From the NCBI GenBank assembly GCA_903813345.2, contig CAIIXF020000001.1, forward strand, positions 1,116,001 to 1,180,000: DNA of 64,000 nucleotides. The letters run 5' to 3'. Within the stretch, counting starts at the first letter, position 1; each line of letters begins with the position of its first letter. Origin of the DNA: Owenia fusiformis (lineage: Eukaryota; Annelida; Polychaeta; Sabellida; Oweniidae). Positions 12,397 to 24,310 of this stretch are shown one piece after another. The notes under the pieces are model-generated. The model worked only from the letters and a program-made list of their open reading frames with translations, was not told where the DNA came from and searched no databases. Made by a program: the position numbers and the translations under genes.

Positions 12397-12612
12397 CATG
12401 GACGTAGCCAGGGGGTGGGGTACGATGGGTGCGATCACCCCCCCCCCTCCCCATATTCCAATAAGAATAGAACCGAAAGGAAGTTGCAGCAATTTTTGTA
12501 AAAAAAAATTGCAAAACAGATCTTTAAAAAATCTTTTTTGGCTTGCTTATGCCACAATCGCATCCCCTGACTGTAAACCAAATTTTGGGGCGATTGCACC
12601 CCCTGACTGAAA
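12397..12612. repeat. Transposon fragment with G-rich/C-rich ends
   Basis: CATGGACGTAGCCAGGGGG at the left and GCACCCCCTGACTG at the right resemble the ends of dispersed elements common in invertebrate genomes. A C-run and A-rich tracts lie between. There is no coding content. The family assignment rests on general resemblance only. Confidence 0.4.
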
Positions 12613-13016
12613 GCTGGCTACTCTCCTGATGTGATAATGGTATACTCTAATGTGATGTCTAACGTTCTATCCACACTGTAAAGTGCATGTTAACTTTAAT
12701 CATTGAATTGTAATATCCTATTGGCAACGTCCTAATTAATATAGGACCAACTGGTTCAGTGTTTGAAGAGCGTCTTTATCAACTTCACAAATGGTTGGCA
12801 AATGTGGTTTCAAGGATATTTGGCAAGGAGAAATGTAGCTAAATTCAATATTGATGATATCTGTAAGACAAAATTTTAGTTCAGCTCAATGAGGAAACGA
12901 GTAACGTTAACAAGGTTTCAGTACAATAAGGCTGTTTGGTAAGGAAAATCGTAGTCTCATTTCAGTAAGGATATTGGAGACTGGAGTTCAATAAGTTTTA
13001 TATAGAGAAAAGTAAG
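12613..13016. other. Non-coding, nothing recognised
   Basis: AT-rich intergenic DNA with degenerate relatives of the tandem repeat that follows (AAGGAAAATCGTAGTCTCATTTCA near 12940). No gene seen. Confidence 0.4.
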
Positions 13017-13163
13017 GAAAAGCGTGATTTCATTTCATTAAGAATAGCGGAGTTTGGTAAGGAAAAGCGTGACTTAATTTCATTTAAGAATAGCGGAGTT
13101 TGGTAAGGAAAAGCGTGACTTCATTTCATTTAAGAATAGCGGAGTTTGGCAAGGAAAAGCGTG
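13017..13163. repeat. Tandem repeat, 46-bp unit, about 3 copies
   Basis: The unit beginning GAAAAGCGTGACTTCATTTC and ending GCGGAGTTTGGTAAG repeats three times with few differences (unit lengths 45, 46 and 46) and starts a fourth time before breaking off at 13163. Confidence 0.85.
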
Positions 13164-14316
13164 GTGGCATCAAGGATATTTGCCATTTAACTAATGATCA
13201 ACGAACCGTTTAAAGCTTTTGTTATTGATCACTCATTGGTTATCAGGTTTCAACTGGGAGTTAATTTTCTAATAAGCTTTCAAATTGCATATTTGCTATT
13301 TATAAAAGATTAATTATCTGATTTTGGATAACATTTAGCTATTAATCCACCAGAGGGTAACCGTAAAATAAAGCCAATTGAACAACATGAATATAAATCA
13401 TTATTTAATATTGCTGTAAGGCCATCGTTCCATTAGACATCTCTGACTTTTAATAAAACGCTGCATTAAATACTCCAAGGAGTTGTTCCTTCTGTATAGA
13501 TCATAGACAGAACAGTTTTCTGTCAATTGTGTAGCATGTTTCCGATTTATTGACACTGTCACTGTTTTCAGGTATAATATCAAGAGAAAATACCCTAAAT
13601 GCCATTACTTTAAAATGGCAAAGAGATGACATATTATAGAACTACATTCCATGCACCCCACCTCTACCGCCAAAGACTAAGTACCGTGTCTTGAACGAAA
13701 GCCCATGTCTCTGGGCATAGGTGTTTAGCTTTGAAATACACAATAATAGTACACATCACGAGATACCATTGCTATTTGAATGAGAAATGCATATTTATTC
13801 TAAAAATGAGTTCTCTTGATTTTAAAGAATGTACACATGCTTGGCAAGCTATCCAAAACCAATGTGGCACAAAGACGATTGACTGTGCACAAAAGCTGAA
13901 CTAAGTATCCATATTCCCTCATTCAATAAGTTGAATGGTACGGACAAAAGAAATCAAATTTTAAACTGTACCTGGCCTGTAACATGCAGTGCAGTGCAGA
14001 TGAACTTAAGTACACCCACTCACTTGTCAATACAGAAGAAATCATTTTTCCTAAAATTGAATCATGGACCATTTGCCTTTCATAAAAATCAGTGTATACC
14101 CAGTGTGTGCGTAAGTTAGATAAACCATTTGTATTGAGTCTTATGAGTATTAATAGCCTCTGTCTGGTCGCCTCGCCTATTATTTCTCCTAAAACCCAAT
14201 ACTCATACTCTATCCATAACAGCATTGTGTATTATCATATATTCCTGGAAAACAAAAAGTTAACAAATCTCCCCAAACCTAACGTAACAATGGAAGAAAC
14301 GTTCAAATCTCAGTAG
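13164..14316. other. Non-coding, nothing recognised
   Basis: Intergenic DNA without convincing coding frames. The open frames on both strands near 13930-14310 overlap each other and lack splice or family support. Confidence 0.4.
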
Positions 14317-15030
14317 AGGTAAATTGGGTTGATCCACATTATTATGAGAGGTGAACTCATGTTACATGAAACAACCCATTATCTCGTTACTTTTCTATAC
14401 GTTTACATAATTTGTGAATTTGTATACATCATCTAGATAAAGAGCTTTCAATGTCTTGTATACATAAATATATAGTTACATCAATCTAATTAGTTGAAAC
14501 GGATTAGGGCTTTATGCAAACAGAAACTTCCAAAGATATATGTTCATTTTGAGTGCTATCAAGAATAGTATCGACTTACCTAATTAATTACTGAGGTTGA
14601 GGTTTTTATTTATGTACCAAATGAGCTCGTTATCACTCAATATTAAGTGAATATTAAATATCTTATACTTTCCCAATACTTTTTATATTTTACGTTTATG
14701 GATATTTTGCTTATAATGAAATACGTATGTTTTAATCAGCATCGGTGGCAGAAAGAAAAAACATGCGTTAATCATTGGATATTTTGTAATATAAATTGAA
14801 AATGAATATACCAAATTAAAAAAAATGTTCATAAAATTTTTTCATTTTACTTCAATCATTGGATGAGAGAATACGGTAACCATTTGTGATTGATCTTGTT
14901 GGTGGTATATTGGAAAAACCTTATAATGACAATAGCTAAACTGATTTTCAGCAAAAATATTAATCATTCTTTTGATTTTGATGATAAACCGATATTGCTG
15001 TGAAGTTATATTTATTGTGCACAATGTTAA
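14317..15030. repeat. Dispersed repeat, copy 2
   Basis: Direct repeat of 1-857 (see there). This copy is not interrupted by a mariner element: GTGAAGTTATATTTATTG continues across the point where copy 1 carries the insertion. Confidence 0.6.
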
Positions 15031-15142
15031 ATTGCCAAATATCTGACAAACTATTTGATTATCTCTTGGCAAAAATGAAAAAATGACAATGATATACTTG
15101 GTCGTCTTGAACAGCGGTAAAATCTAATTGCCATCTAAAGAG

Positions 15143-15345
15143 TTACTTTCACAGAAAGCATATAAATATACGAAGGGATTATGTTATGTATGACATCATT
15201 GCTTTCACGGAAAGCACACAAATATATGCGACCCTCGGGGATGTGAATGTACTCAATAAATATTATATTCTACGAAAAGTTTAAGGTATGATGGCACTAT
15301 TACTTCACGGAAAGCATATATTTACGAAGAGATTTAAGTCATGAC
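15143..15345. repeat. Imperfect spaced repeat 3' of the glycosyltransferase gene
   Basis: Three copies of a block like CTTTCACGGAAAGCATATA followed by ATACGAAG lie at about 15147, 15201 and 15303. Each contains the small palindrome TTTCACGGAAA or a variant. The function is unknown. Confidence 0.5.
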
Positions 15346-15585
15346 ACGCCCATTTACTCTGATCTAAATTTCAATCTTCACAAATTCTAATTTTCACTCC
15401 ACTGCAAAATAAGATTATGCGTGCTCTAGAACATCATGATAAACCATGACATCTCATTTCTTCTCAGCCCTGAGATGTTTCAGGTGAAGCAGAAAGATGC
15501 TATGAGTATCAGAATGGCTCCAGAAACCCCCAGTTAATGGTGGAACTTCAACTGATGATACTGGAAACTTTAAAGAAAAATACAG

Positions 15586-16767
15586 TCAGTTGATATGTTT
15601 TACATCGACCTCGGGTATTGCTGTAAACGAAACGTGATGTCTTTCTCGTGCGCAGCTATTTTTTCCGGAAGCAGCCATCTTGTTTGGTGTACATCCTATG
15701 AACCATCGTGTTACGTTCCATTTTTGCATTATCATATTTAGGTAAAAAGCACGTTTAGTTATTCTATTATTTCTAAGTGTATTGTTCAAAGGAGGAAGAT
15801 GATCGAGATATATATCTTTACATGTAGCAACCTTAAGAGCAGCAAGTCGCATATTCATGAAAAATTCCATGTGCTCAATTGTTTTTATACTATCGTCCCA
15901 TCCTCCTGCGTTTATGACGTCAACACGTTTCGCAAGAAAAATATCTTGAGGTGCGTCAACTGTGTAACAATGAGAGTAACAAGGAACACTTCCTATGAAT
16001 GCATTCGGGTGATGTAATAAATGTATATCTCCATCGGGAGTTTTCTCTATTTGGAATGAGCCTGTAAATTTATGATTGTAGACTCCTGCTACGATGCTGA
16101 TGTCTGTATTGTCCAGAATGCTCACCATTTTTTCAAGATTGGTTAGATTTGTAAAAACAACGTCATCGTCTAGAAGGAATACATACTTTGTTTTAGCCAT
16201 TTTAAAACCCAGGTTTCTTCCTTTTGAAGTTCCTCCCCATATTTCTATTTGAACATACTTAATGTTATTGTTACTTTCCAGTAAATTGTTCCATTCCTTG
16301 CGTAATGATGATCCTGCGTAATAATCATCTACGACTATGATCGCCATTCCTGGGTACCATCGCCAAACGGATTCTACCATGCGTTTCACTAAGGCTAACC
16401 TGTGATGTGTCTTAGTAACCACTGTCACACATTCCACTGGATTTGTACACTCACCCATTCCCGACATAACCCGGGGCGCTTCTCTATTTTCGTTCAGTGT
16501 ACATGGGTATGAATCGCAACCATCGCTTTTTAATGCGTCATATCCAACTAAGTCAGATTCAGAGTCTGAATAAACTATATGATAATACGAACTGTTTTTG
16601 TTCTTTAACATTTTCTTCTGATTCTCTGATAAGAGTTCCGAAGGGCACCTGAGATCATATGACTTCGTTACGGTTGTAATTTTGCTTTCTCCAATAACCA
16701 TAATCATTGCATAAATCCAAATACTACATCCTACTATTAAAACTAAAAATCTCATCAATATTGACAT
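15586..16767 (-). CDS. Type II membrane glycosyltransferase, GT12-like (beta-1,4-GalNAc-transferase related)
   Basis: A single uninterrupted frame of 393 residues. Residues 7-26 are a hydrophobic anchor after a short basic start, the layout of Golgi type II glycosyltransferases. The GT-A catalytic domain runs from about 113 to 330. CVTVVTKTHHRLALVKRMV followed by WYPGMAIIVVDD (139-148) matches the opening of GM2/GD2-synthase-type enzymes. LLDDDVVF (198-205) is the metal-binding DxD. GRNLGFKMAKTKYVF precedes it, and GGWDDSIKTIEHMEFF (288-303) matches the family's conserved EHxEFF segment. Such enzymes transfer an N-acetylhexosamine from a UDP-sugar to a glycan in the Golgi; donor and acceptor cannot be fixed from sequence. 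The stem carries several cysteines and N-glycosylation sites. It has no introns, unlike vertebrate B4GALNT1, so a retrocopied or lineage-expanded family is likely. Confidence 0.8.
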   Translation of the reverse strand: MSILMRFLVLIVGCSIWIYAMIMVIGESKITTVTKSYDLRCPSELLSENQKKMLKNKNSSYYHIVYSDSESDLVGYDALKSDGCDSYPCTLNENREAPRVMSGMGECTNPVECVTVVTKTHHRLALVKRMVESVWRWYPGMAIIVVDDYYAGSSLRKEWNNLLESNNNIKYVQIEIWGGTSKGRNLGFKMAKTKYVFLLDDDVVFTNLTNLEKMVSILDNTDISIVAGVYNHKFTGSFQIEKTPDGDIHLLHHPNAFIGSVPCYSHCYTVDAPQDIFLAKRVDVINAGGWDDSIKTIEHMEFFMNMRLAALKVATCKDIYLDHLPPLNNTLRNNRITKRAFYLNMIMQKWNVTRWFIGCTPNKMAASGKNSCARERHHVSFTAIPEVDVKHIN

Positions 16768-17235
16768 TTTTTAAACAAAACCTATACTCTTCACATCAAT
16801 GTAAATTCATTTACTATTCTTTTATACATGTATTTATGCATTTTGTCAATTTCAGTCATACCATCAATTCTGCAGTTGGCACATTTGACCTTTAATGGTT
16901 ACATTTGTATGTTTTACTGTGAAACTCGCTCAGGGAGACTCGTACCGGTTGGAATGAAGAGTTAGAAAGGACCAGATGAATTAAGAGTCATTACTCGAAC
17001 GTTCAAAATGATTAATTATGTTTATGCAGCAATTAAATCAACACTGAAATAAAATCAATAAATTGATTGGGGTAACGTAAAATATGTAACAATACGTGTG
17101 CCATACGATAAAACATTGGCAAATCCAATTATTGCATTAAGCATCTGGACACATCCCCCTCCCTTTATCTATTTCTCTCAAGTTTTGTGGGGAATGTGAA
17201 ACATCGTCAACCCTTCATGTTCATATTCCTATATG
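16768..17235. other. 5' flank of the glycosyltransferase gene
   Basis: Presumed promoter and 5' untranslated region of the - strand gene ending at 16767. It is AT-rich, and no distinct promoter motif can be assigned. Confidence 0.35.
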
Positions 17236-17738
17236 CACCCCGGAATAGCCTGACTACGGTAAAGTCAGATACCGTTGTCACAAATGGCGGACATAACCGT
17301 CGCTTTAATTAGATTTTCAAGAACTGTATGTTTAATAGAGCACCTAGACTAAAGTCCTTTGGAACAACAATCAATCAAAGTGTCTTAATACTCATTGTAC
17401 AGTTAATTATGTTCTACCATCGAAATAAAATCTTTAATTTAAACGATCAAAATGAGATACAGGACAACAGACACTGTAATTATTACCATATGCCGTTATC
17501 TTTCTAAATTACTCAAATTCAGATTCCGTTGTCATTGACGATATCGAAGACACTATATTTTGGCGAATCACGACCCTCATATGATACATTATCAAAAGAA
17601 CTTAATGCATGCACAGAATTAGCGACGATAAAATCCCATGAAATGAGGACCAAGTGAATAAACAGTTGAAGCGACGGTTATGTCTGCCATTTGTGACAAC
17701 GGTATCTGACTTTACCGTAGTCAGGCTATTCCGGTGTG
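17236..17738. mobile_element. MITE with 5-bp target duplication, copy 1
   Basis: A 503-bp element with terminal inverted repeats of about 69 bp starting CACCCCGGAATAGCCTGAC and containing GGTAAAGTCAGATACCG and AAATGGCGG. It is flanked by ATATG on both sides (17231-17235 and 17739-17743). A second copy lies in opposite orientation at 20462-20963 with its own duplication. There is no transposase frame. Confidence 0.85.
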
Positions 17739-17743
17739 ATATG

Positions 17744-19083
17744 GAAGAGTAGGACAAATAAACTTGAGAGCGTGGACGAACTAGTCTTGAAAGAATGATA
17801 TAACAATTACCAGTTTGAAATTTAGTTTCAATTTTTAGGCTCGTGGGAAATGTCATACAATACAGCCCACTCAAAAAGGTATGTTGGCCTTCCCAAAGTA
17901 ATAACCTTACAATAGATGATACTAACATTAATAATAATGTCAATAAGGAACTTGATTGTATGTGTCCCAATATTGAGACTACATACTCAAACTAGTATGA
18001 GCAATTGATAGTATTCTAAATTGTTTATTTTAGGTTGTATTTTTGATTGTTCTACAAGGTGTATCTTAATGGCTTCAATGAGAATGAAATGTTTTACTGC
18101 CGTTTCGAATTTTGATGATTCGTGAATGTTGGGTGATACGCGCGTTTTCTTTGTATAATAAGCTGTAAATCAATTGGGATATTGGATAATAACCATGCCA
18201 GGGTTTTATGTGGTTTTTTATTATCCTGGGATATTTTGCAATCAGGAATAACCTAATTTGAAAATACACAAATGATCTACTCCCCTCCATTAGTTTGACA
18301 ACCCTAACTCCCCGTGTTTGAATTTTTATTTGCATAGTCTGTAAAGAAAATGCTACTTTTAGGGCTTGAAATATAAATTGACATCATTTCGAATACCTCC
18401 AATTTTTCTAAATTTCTTCAACAATTACAATAGGTCGGATATTGGTGACAAATCTGACGAAGTTTTGAAAATCGACATTCCCATGTTAAATCAATGGGAA
18501 CTGATAGGTTTGTCGCAAGGCATATGACAAGATATCCATCCATCCGATTTCTCGCAAAAATACAAGTTAGGTAGAAAATTGAATTTGCGAACTTTGTTTA
18601 ATGATATGTATCTTCACGTTTAACAAAGTTATAGGTCTCCAAAGTAAAGTATTTTTCAAGAAACCTCTCCCATTGAAATAACACAGGAGATGAAAATATT
18701 TAAGTAAACTAACACTTTGCGTACAGAAGAATTAAATTTTCTATATAAACGTATTTTTGGGGGAAGCATTTACTGAATAGATATCCAGAAATCTGATTTG
18801 CCCCTAATCAACCATTTTTCATTGGTTTACGTGGGAATGATAATTTTCAAAAATGAAAATTTATCCACTTAAACTGATAAAATTCAAGTTTAAAGATGCA
18901 TTATGCCATAGGTTTCTCCCCCAGACAATCAACGATGTCATATTCACTGGTGATCCACTCGATAACGCTGGTTACCAACAATTGTCGGAACGTCGAAGGT
19001 ACGATTTTTCTTTTTTCCTTACTTCACGCATTGCAGGCAGAATCCCCTCGACATTTTTTCCAACAAACGTGTATCAGTATCAT
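17744..19083. other. Non-coding, nothing recognised
   Basis: AT-rich intergenic DNA with scattered short open frames that overlap on both strands. No splice-supported exon or bounded repeat is seen. Confidence 0.4.
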
Positions 19084-19305
19084 ATATTTTAGAAAATGTA
19101 CATGTTTGCGAAAAAATAGCCCAGAAGACTAAAGAATCGTCGATTTAATTCCTCACTTAATACAGAAACGGTATGGGTTAAAAGTGCAGATCTTAACTGT
19201 TTTTCGATATTCCGTTTCTGTAACTTAAGCCGAGGAATTAAATCGACGATTCTGTTGTCTTCTGAACTATTTGTTCGCAAATGTGTACATTTTCTTAAAC
19301 ATATG
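19084..19305. repeat. Foldback repeat
   Basis: The left arm (19084-19175) and right arm (19210-19305) are imperfect reverse complements: AGAATCGTCGATTTAATTCC at 19134 against GGAATTAAATCGACGATTCT near 19233, and AAAATGTACATGTTTGCGAA against TTCGCAAATGTGTACATTTT. The loop is about 35 bp. It is probably a small non-autonomous element. Confidence 0.65.
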
Positions 19306-20456
19306 ATACTAATATACGTTTGTGATAAAAAAAAATGTCGTGGGAATTCTGCCTACAACGTGCTATGGCATAGAGCCTCTTTAAGGGAACTTTCTGATAT
19401 ACCAGAAATGTTAATAAACCCGAATCAACCATTCTGATACTCAGACCATCTCTGCTATGTACATGTCTAGAAGGAAACTGAGAGAAGGCTGTGATATCTC
19501 ACGATGCGAATCAGCCACCCGTTGGCGGAACTGGTAATTACTAACTACTCGCATCTGGGTAATAATAATTTTTATGCATAAACATGTTAACGTTTGATTT
19601 TGAAAATTTTATATTCGATCAGCGCTTGCAAAATATAAGTTGTAACACTATCATATTAGACGCATGCATGATAAAACAGTTTTAACATCTTGGTAAACAT
19701 GTCAAGTGTCCGTTAAAAATAAAATGGCCGGCGCTTATGCCAAGCTCCATCTATTGACATATTCAACATTGGAAAGAGGTATCCACACTCATAGCCAGCT
19801 GCATCCTGTCCCCATACGTATTGGTGTATTGGTATACGTAGAATTTCAAAAATCAAAATTCCTATTCACATCCTCTATTGTCTTGTTTTCGTTGTTGCAT
19901 AATTCTTTCACGATTCGCTGAGCCTGAGTTTTTCATGTTTTGGGATCCAGCGATCTGAAACAGAATAAAGATATGAAGATTGCTAATTCAGATTTTTCAT
20001 GCCAAATGCATCCCTATAATATCGCTCCTTTTGTTCGAAGTAACAACCCCAACCTAAAATGGACTAAAACGAAAAGCATGTTTTAAGTGTAATCACATAA
20101 TTGATTCGCTCTTACTCGCTCATTTGCATGTATTGCTTTCAGAAATTTGTCATAAAGTCTCTAAAGGGGCTTAATCCGGTGAATATGGGGCATTGTATGA
20201 AAATATCTTATTTCAAGACACTCCATTGTAAATTTATTTTCTTTGCTTTGTGGTACATTGTGGAGGTTTAGTATCGTCTTTCCCATTAATCCAACAACCT
20301 TTTGTCCAAGGACTTGTAAAATCATATTATAAGATTTCTTTGATTATACTGGTTAGTCTCATTACATAGTTCCGATATGTATAACTTACATCATTAAACT
20401 GAGCCATAACACTACAATATCGAACCAAACCAAACGTTGACAGAACACACTGTTTT
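19306..20456. other. Non-coding, nothing recognised
   Basis: Intergenic DNA without supported genes or bounded elements. Confidence 0.4.
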
Positions 20457-20461
20457 AAATG

Positions 20462-20963
20462 CACACCGGAATTGCCCGACAACGGTAAAGTCAGATACCG
20501 TTGTCACAAATGGCGGACATAACCGTCGCTTCAACTGTTTAATCACTTGGTCCTCATTTCATGAGATTGTATCGTCGCTAATTCTGTGCATGTATTAAGC
20601 TCGTGTGATAATGTATCATATGAAATCCCATTTCGATCAAATTGGGTCGTGAATCGCCACGTCAATGACAACGGAATCTGAATTTGAGTAATTTAGAAAG
20701 ATAACGGCATATGGTAATAATTACAGTGTCTGTTGTTCCGTTTCTCATTTTGATCGGTTAAATTAAAGACTTTATTTCGATGGAAGAACATTATTAACTG
20801 TACAATGAGTATTAAGACACTTTGATTGATTGTTGTTCCAAAGGAATTTAGTATAGGTGCTCTATTGAACATACGGTTCATGAAAATTAATTGAAGCGAC
20901 GACTATGTCCGCCATTTGTTTCAACGGTATCTGACTTTACTGTTGTCAGGCTATTCCGGGGTG
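20462..20963. mobile_element. MITE with 5-bp target duplication, copy 2
   Basis: A 502-bp element, reverse complement of the family member at 17236-17738, flanked by AAATG at 20457-20461 and 20964-20968. The terminal repeats have the same CACxCCGGAAT start and the interiors align throughout, so both came from one source element. Confidence 0.85.
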
Positions 20964-20968
20964 AAATG

Positions 20969-21365
20969 GTTACAGATGTATTACAGCAATTTATCACACT
21001 TTACCCATGTTCTGGAACTGCGACACATACCTCTAACCACCGTTACCATGGCAATCGTAACTTTAATACATTTGGACTATGTGGGGTGAAAGTTGAAAGA
21101 TATACAAGTATAGTGATAGTGTTTCCCTACAATCTGTAGCAATTTCATAAAACATAAATATCTTGATTTTTTATATCTTAACTTCTTCGACACCGTGAAA
21201 ATTACTGTATATTTTGTGCATTATTTGTAAGTGGAAGATCTTAAACGACTCAATCCATCCATCGTCGATTTCAACTGGGTCTGGAGGTAAGTACAATTTG
21301 AAATTTTCTGAATCGAGATGCGCAGTAATGAAATAACTGTCAGTTAAAGCATAGACATATAAACC
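20969..21365. other. Non-coding, nothing recognised
   Basis: Short intergenic stretch between two transposons. No gene seen. Confidence 0.35.
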
Positions 21366-23052
21366 ACAAAGAAGATTGGCTCCCAGGATCGAAACTCGAT
21401 ATTTTCCAACAATGAAAACGTCGAAATGTCGTTATTTTCTGAAATTATAACAGACTATAAATTCAAAATAAATGGTTCAAAGCATTCGAACAAATATGTC
21501 GATCATTTATTGAGAGTTTAGGAATTTTTCGTTAGGAAAGAAATACCAAAATTCACGATTCAAATGTTGAAGTGTACAAATGGCGGCTGTTTGAATTCGA
21601 ATTTTGTTTCACAACATATAGTCCATGGTATGACTTCCGAATATGAAGGATCCGTAGCACACTATAGCGCAGCAACATTTGAAGCAATATTTATGGAGGT
21701 GCATATGTCTTGATTCTTTTAAAATACCATTTGCTGAAAAAACTTCCGGCTTTCGGGTCGAAAAATGTCTTTCATCACAAGGGGTTCAAAAACGTAAATA
21801 TTTTGATTCGAACTTTTATACATTTTATAAGACTCTGACCATTATTCTAAGCATACGAACAAAAAATAGATTATCGTAATGTAAAAATATACTTTAATTT
21901 TACTGTGGATGTAGGTGTTTAATTAGTGTAATCACGCAAGTGTGTTATTCAGATTTTGTTTGAATTTTCAAATATGAGCCAAGCAGATTCAACAAAATTG
22001 TGTGAAATATTTAGATAATTTATGATTGGGAATATATAAGTTTTCTTACCATTTAAAACATTTTATTACCAGATGTTTTCCAAATAATCGCAAGGGGTCA
22101 AACAACAAATTATTGTTCATGTTTTATAGAACATAATACAATAATAAATAGGTAAGATGTATATCAAATTAAATGTTGCAGAGGTATTGGAATGTTCATA
22201 TATTCCAAGGGCATGTCTTATAATCAATTAGAGTTATATACAATCGAACGCCTTACAATTCTTCCTCGACGTTACTGCTGGCTATCATCAAGTTTTTGAT
22301 GGTTGCTTCTTCTTTGACCTTACCGCTGGATATAAGCAGATTTAAGGAAGATAATGATAACCATTTTTCTCAATTATTCAGGATTTCGACCAAGTCTTGG
22401 TGTTCTTTTATAAGCAACTGAGCTATATCTTTCTCCGAGAAATATAATTTCCAGCTGTAGTTCCAATTAGTCAAGGAAGAGCAATAGGCTCTCCTTTATT
22501 TTTAATGTTCACCGCTGAATAAAAGTCAATATCTCAAAACGTATTGAGACCCATTTTGTGAAAATCTAAATAATTTAAGCATTTGTCATTCTAATATAAA
22601 AGTTATTAATTTCTAGCATTAATCTTATTAATACCTGAGAAACAATACAAAACGTCGATTCACTGATTACATAATGTTTTGGTATTGATAAGAAAAATAA
22701 CCTCAAACGTATAGCTTAGAAACCTATATCATATATTTAAAATATTTTTGTATTATTTGCTGTTGCATTGTGTTCTCCAAACTGTGAAAATTGGGATTTT
22801 ATTTTTTGGTAATTTTTTTGACCTCTGTTAATGGCAGGCATAATTCACCCTAAAAGCCGGAAGTATATTAAATGGTTATAATAAAAACTATTAGGGAACA
22901 TATGTAGGTATGTTAATGTTAGGTCAAATATCGCTGCGCTATAGTGTGCTACCATCTCCTTTATTAGACGTCCTAGATATTTCATACCATGGACTAATAT
23001 CCATATATGGGTCAGAATATCGATGTTGCACTCTGGGAGCCAATTCTCCTTG
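21366..23052. mobile_element. Long inverted-repeat element sharing ends with the 23397 MITE
   Basis: The outer ends CAAAGAAGATTGGCTCCCAG and, inverted, CAAGGAGAATTGGCTCCCAG match each other and the ends of the small element at 23397-23583. Further in, 21612-21690 (ACCATGGACTATATG in reverse, CACACTATAGCGCAGC) is inverted at 22940-23000. The 1.2-kb centre is AT-rich with no transposase frame. No flanking duplication is visible, so the boundaries are uncertain and it may be a composite. Confidence 0.45.
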
Positions 23053-23396
23053 AATTTAAATTTCCCGCTATAAATTACGACCTATAGTAAGCTATCGTTT
23101 TATTGCCGACGATAAAGTTGGATATCCATTACTCGTCTTTTCGATACATCCTGTTGGGTTCAAAGCCGCGTCTTATCCTCAACTTTTCATCGTCGGGAGT
23201 AAAACTATGGGCTTTGCATCGAATTGAAATGACTATTGATACGGGTACTGCACATATATAAAGAAACATACAATCTCAGCGTTCATATACTGTGATATGC
23301 ATTGATGAATTCGAACGAGGTTTACCGATATTTTGGCAATTATTAGGTCGTAATTACACTGTGAAGTAATTCTTCAAACTAGTTATGATTTCACGA

Positions 23397-23583
23397 CAAG
23401 GAGGATTGGAAGCCAGGGTTCCAACTCGATATTCTTTAATCTCCATGCATGCGTCATTTGCTATTCGTGTCTGTATAATTTGTACGACTGCATGGAGAAT
23501 GACCCGATACTCTCCAACAAAGCTATCGCTAGGTGATTGTTTTGCAGAATATCGGTGTTGCATTCTGGGAGCCAATCCTCCTT
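23397..23583. mobile_element. Small MITE with 10-bp target duplication (Mutator-like)
   Basis: A 187-bp element with inverted ends (AAGGAGGATTGG... and CCAATCCTCCTT; inner CTCGATATTC and GAATATCGGTG). It is flanked by a perfect 10-bp direct repeat GATTTCACGA at 23387-23396 and 23584-23593. A 9-10 bp duplication is the signature of Mutator-like elements. There is no coding content. Confidence 0.75.
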
Positions 23584-23947
23584 GATTTCACGAGTTGTAG
23601 GCAAAATCTTCACGACCCTTTTGGCACAAACATATACCACCATCCTACAGTCCTATGTTAATGAAAATCTCATAATTTGTAAACGAATGGTTCACGGGGC
23701 GCCAGAATGATCAGAATAAATTCTCACTACTGTTACGTAAACGGAACGGTTAACAGTATGTTCCGTTTTCGTAACTAAAGTGAATTTTTTCGTTTACAAG
23801 TTTTCAGAAAAAACAGATGCTGATACACGTTTTTGGCAAAAAGGTCGTAGCTGCGAAATTTTGTTATGGAAACGGATCCGTTTTCGTAACATTGTGAAGA
23901 GTTGCTCCACAGTTTTATATAGCGGGAGATTTAAATGTTAACTTTAA

Positions 23948-24306
23948 AGGTGCAACAATTAGTGCACGAGGGGCATTCAACGATCATCGACCAGTGCAAA
24001 AATATATTTAAGTTTGGATATTTCATCCATGAGACTAACATATATTTTATTATCTACAAGGAGACCCCCTGGATGAACATTATTTCACCTAATATTCCTC
24101 TTGAAACGTGGTGAATCTTAAAAATGTGGGACCCCCTTTATAGAAGCTTTGAACTGAATTTACACGTATTAATGCTGAAATTGATAATTTACTGTATCCA
24201 TACATTTTAAGAAAATATGTATGTCAAAGAAGAGGTTAAGCCAAATATTGACCTGATAACTCAGAATTTTTTTTTGAATTTTCTCTCTACAGTCCGTGTT
24301 GCCCCT
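23948..24306. mobile_element. TTAA-flanked MITE, copy 1
   Basis: Ends AGGTGCAACA and, inverted, AGGGGCAACA lie immediately inside TTAA on both sides (23944-23947 and 24307-24310), the target duplication used by piggyBac-type elements. A direct copy lies at 29115-29436. The interior aligns between copies (TATTTAAGTTTGGATATTTC, GATGAACATTATTTCA). There is no coding frame. Confidence 0.75.
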
Positions 24307-24310
24307 TTAA

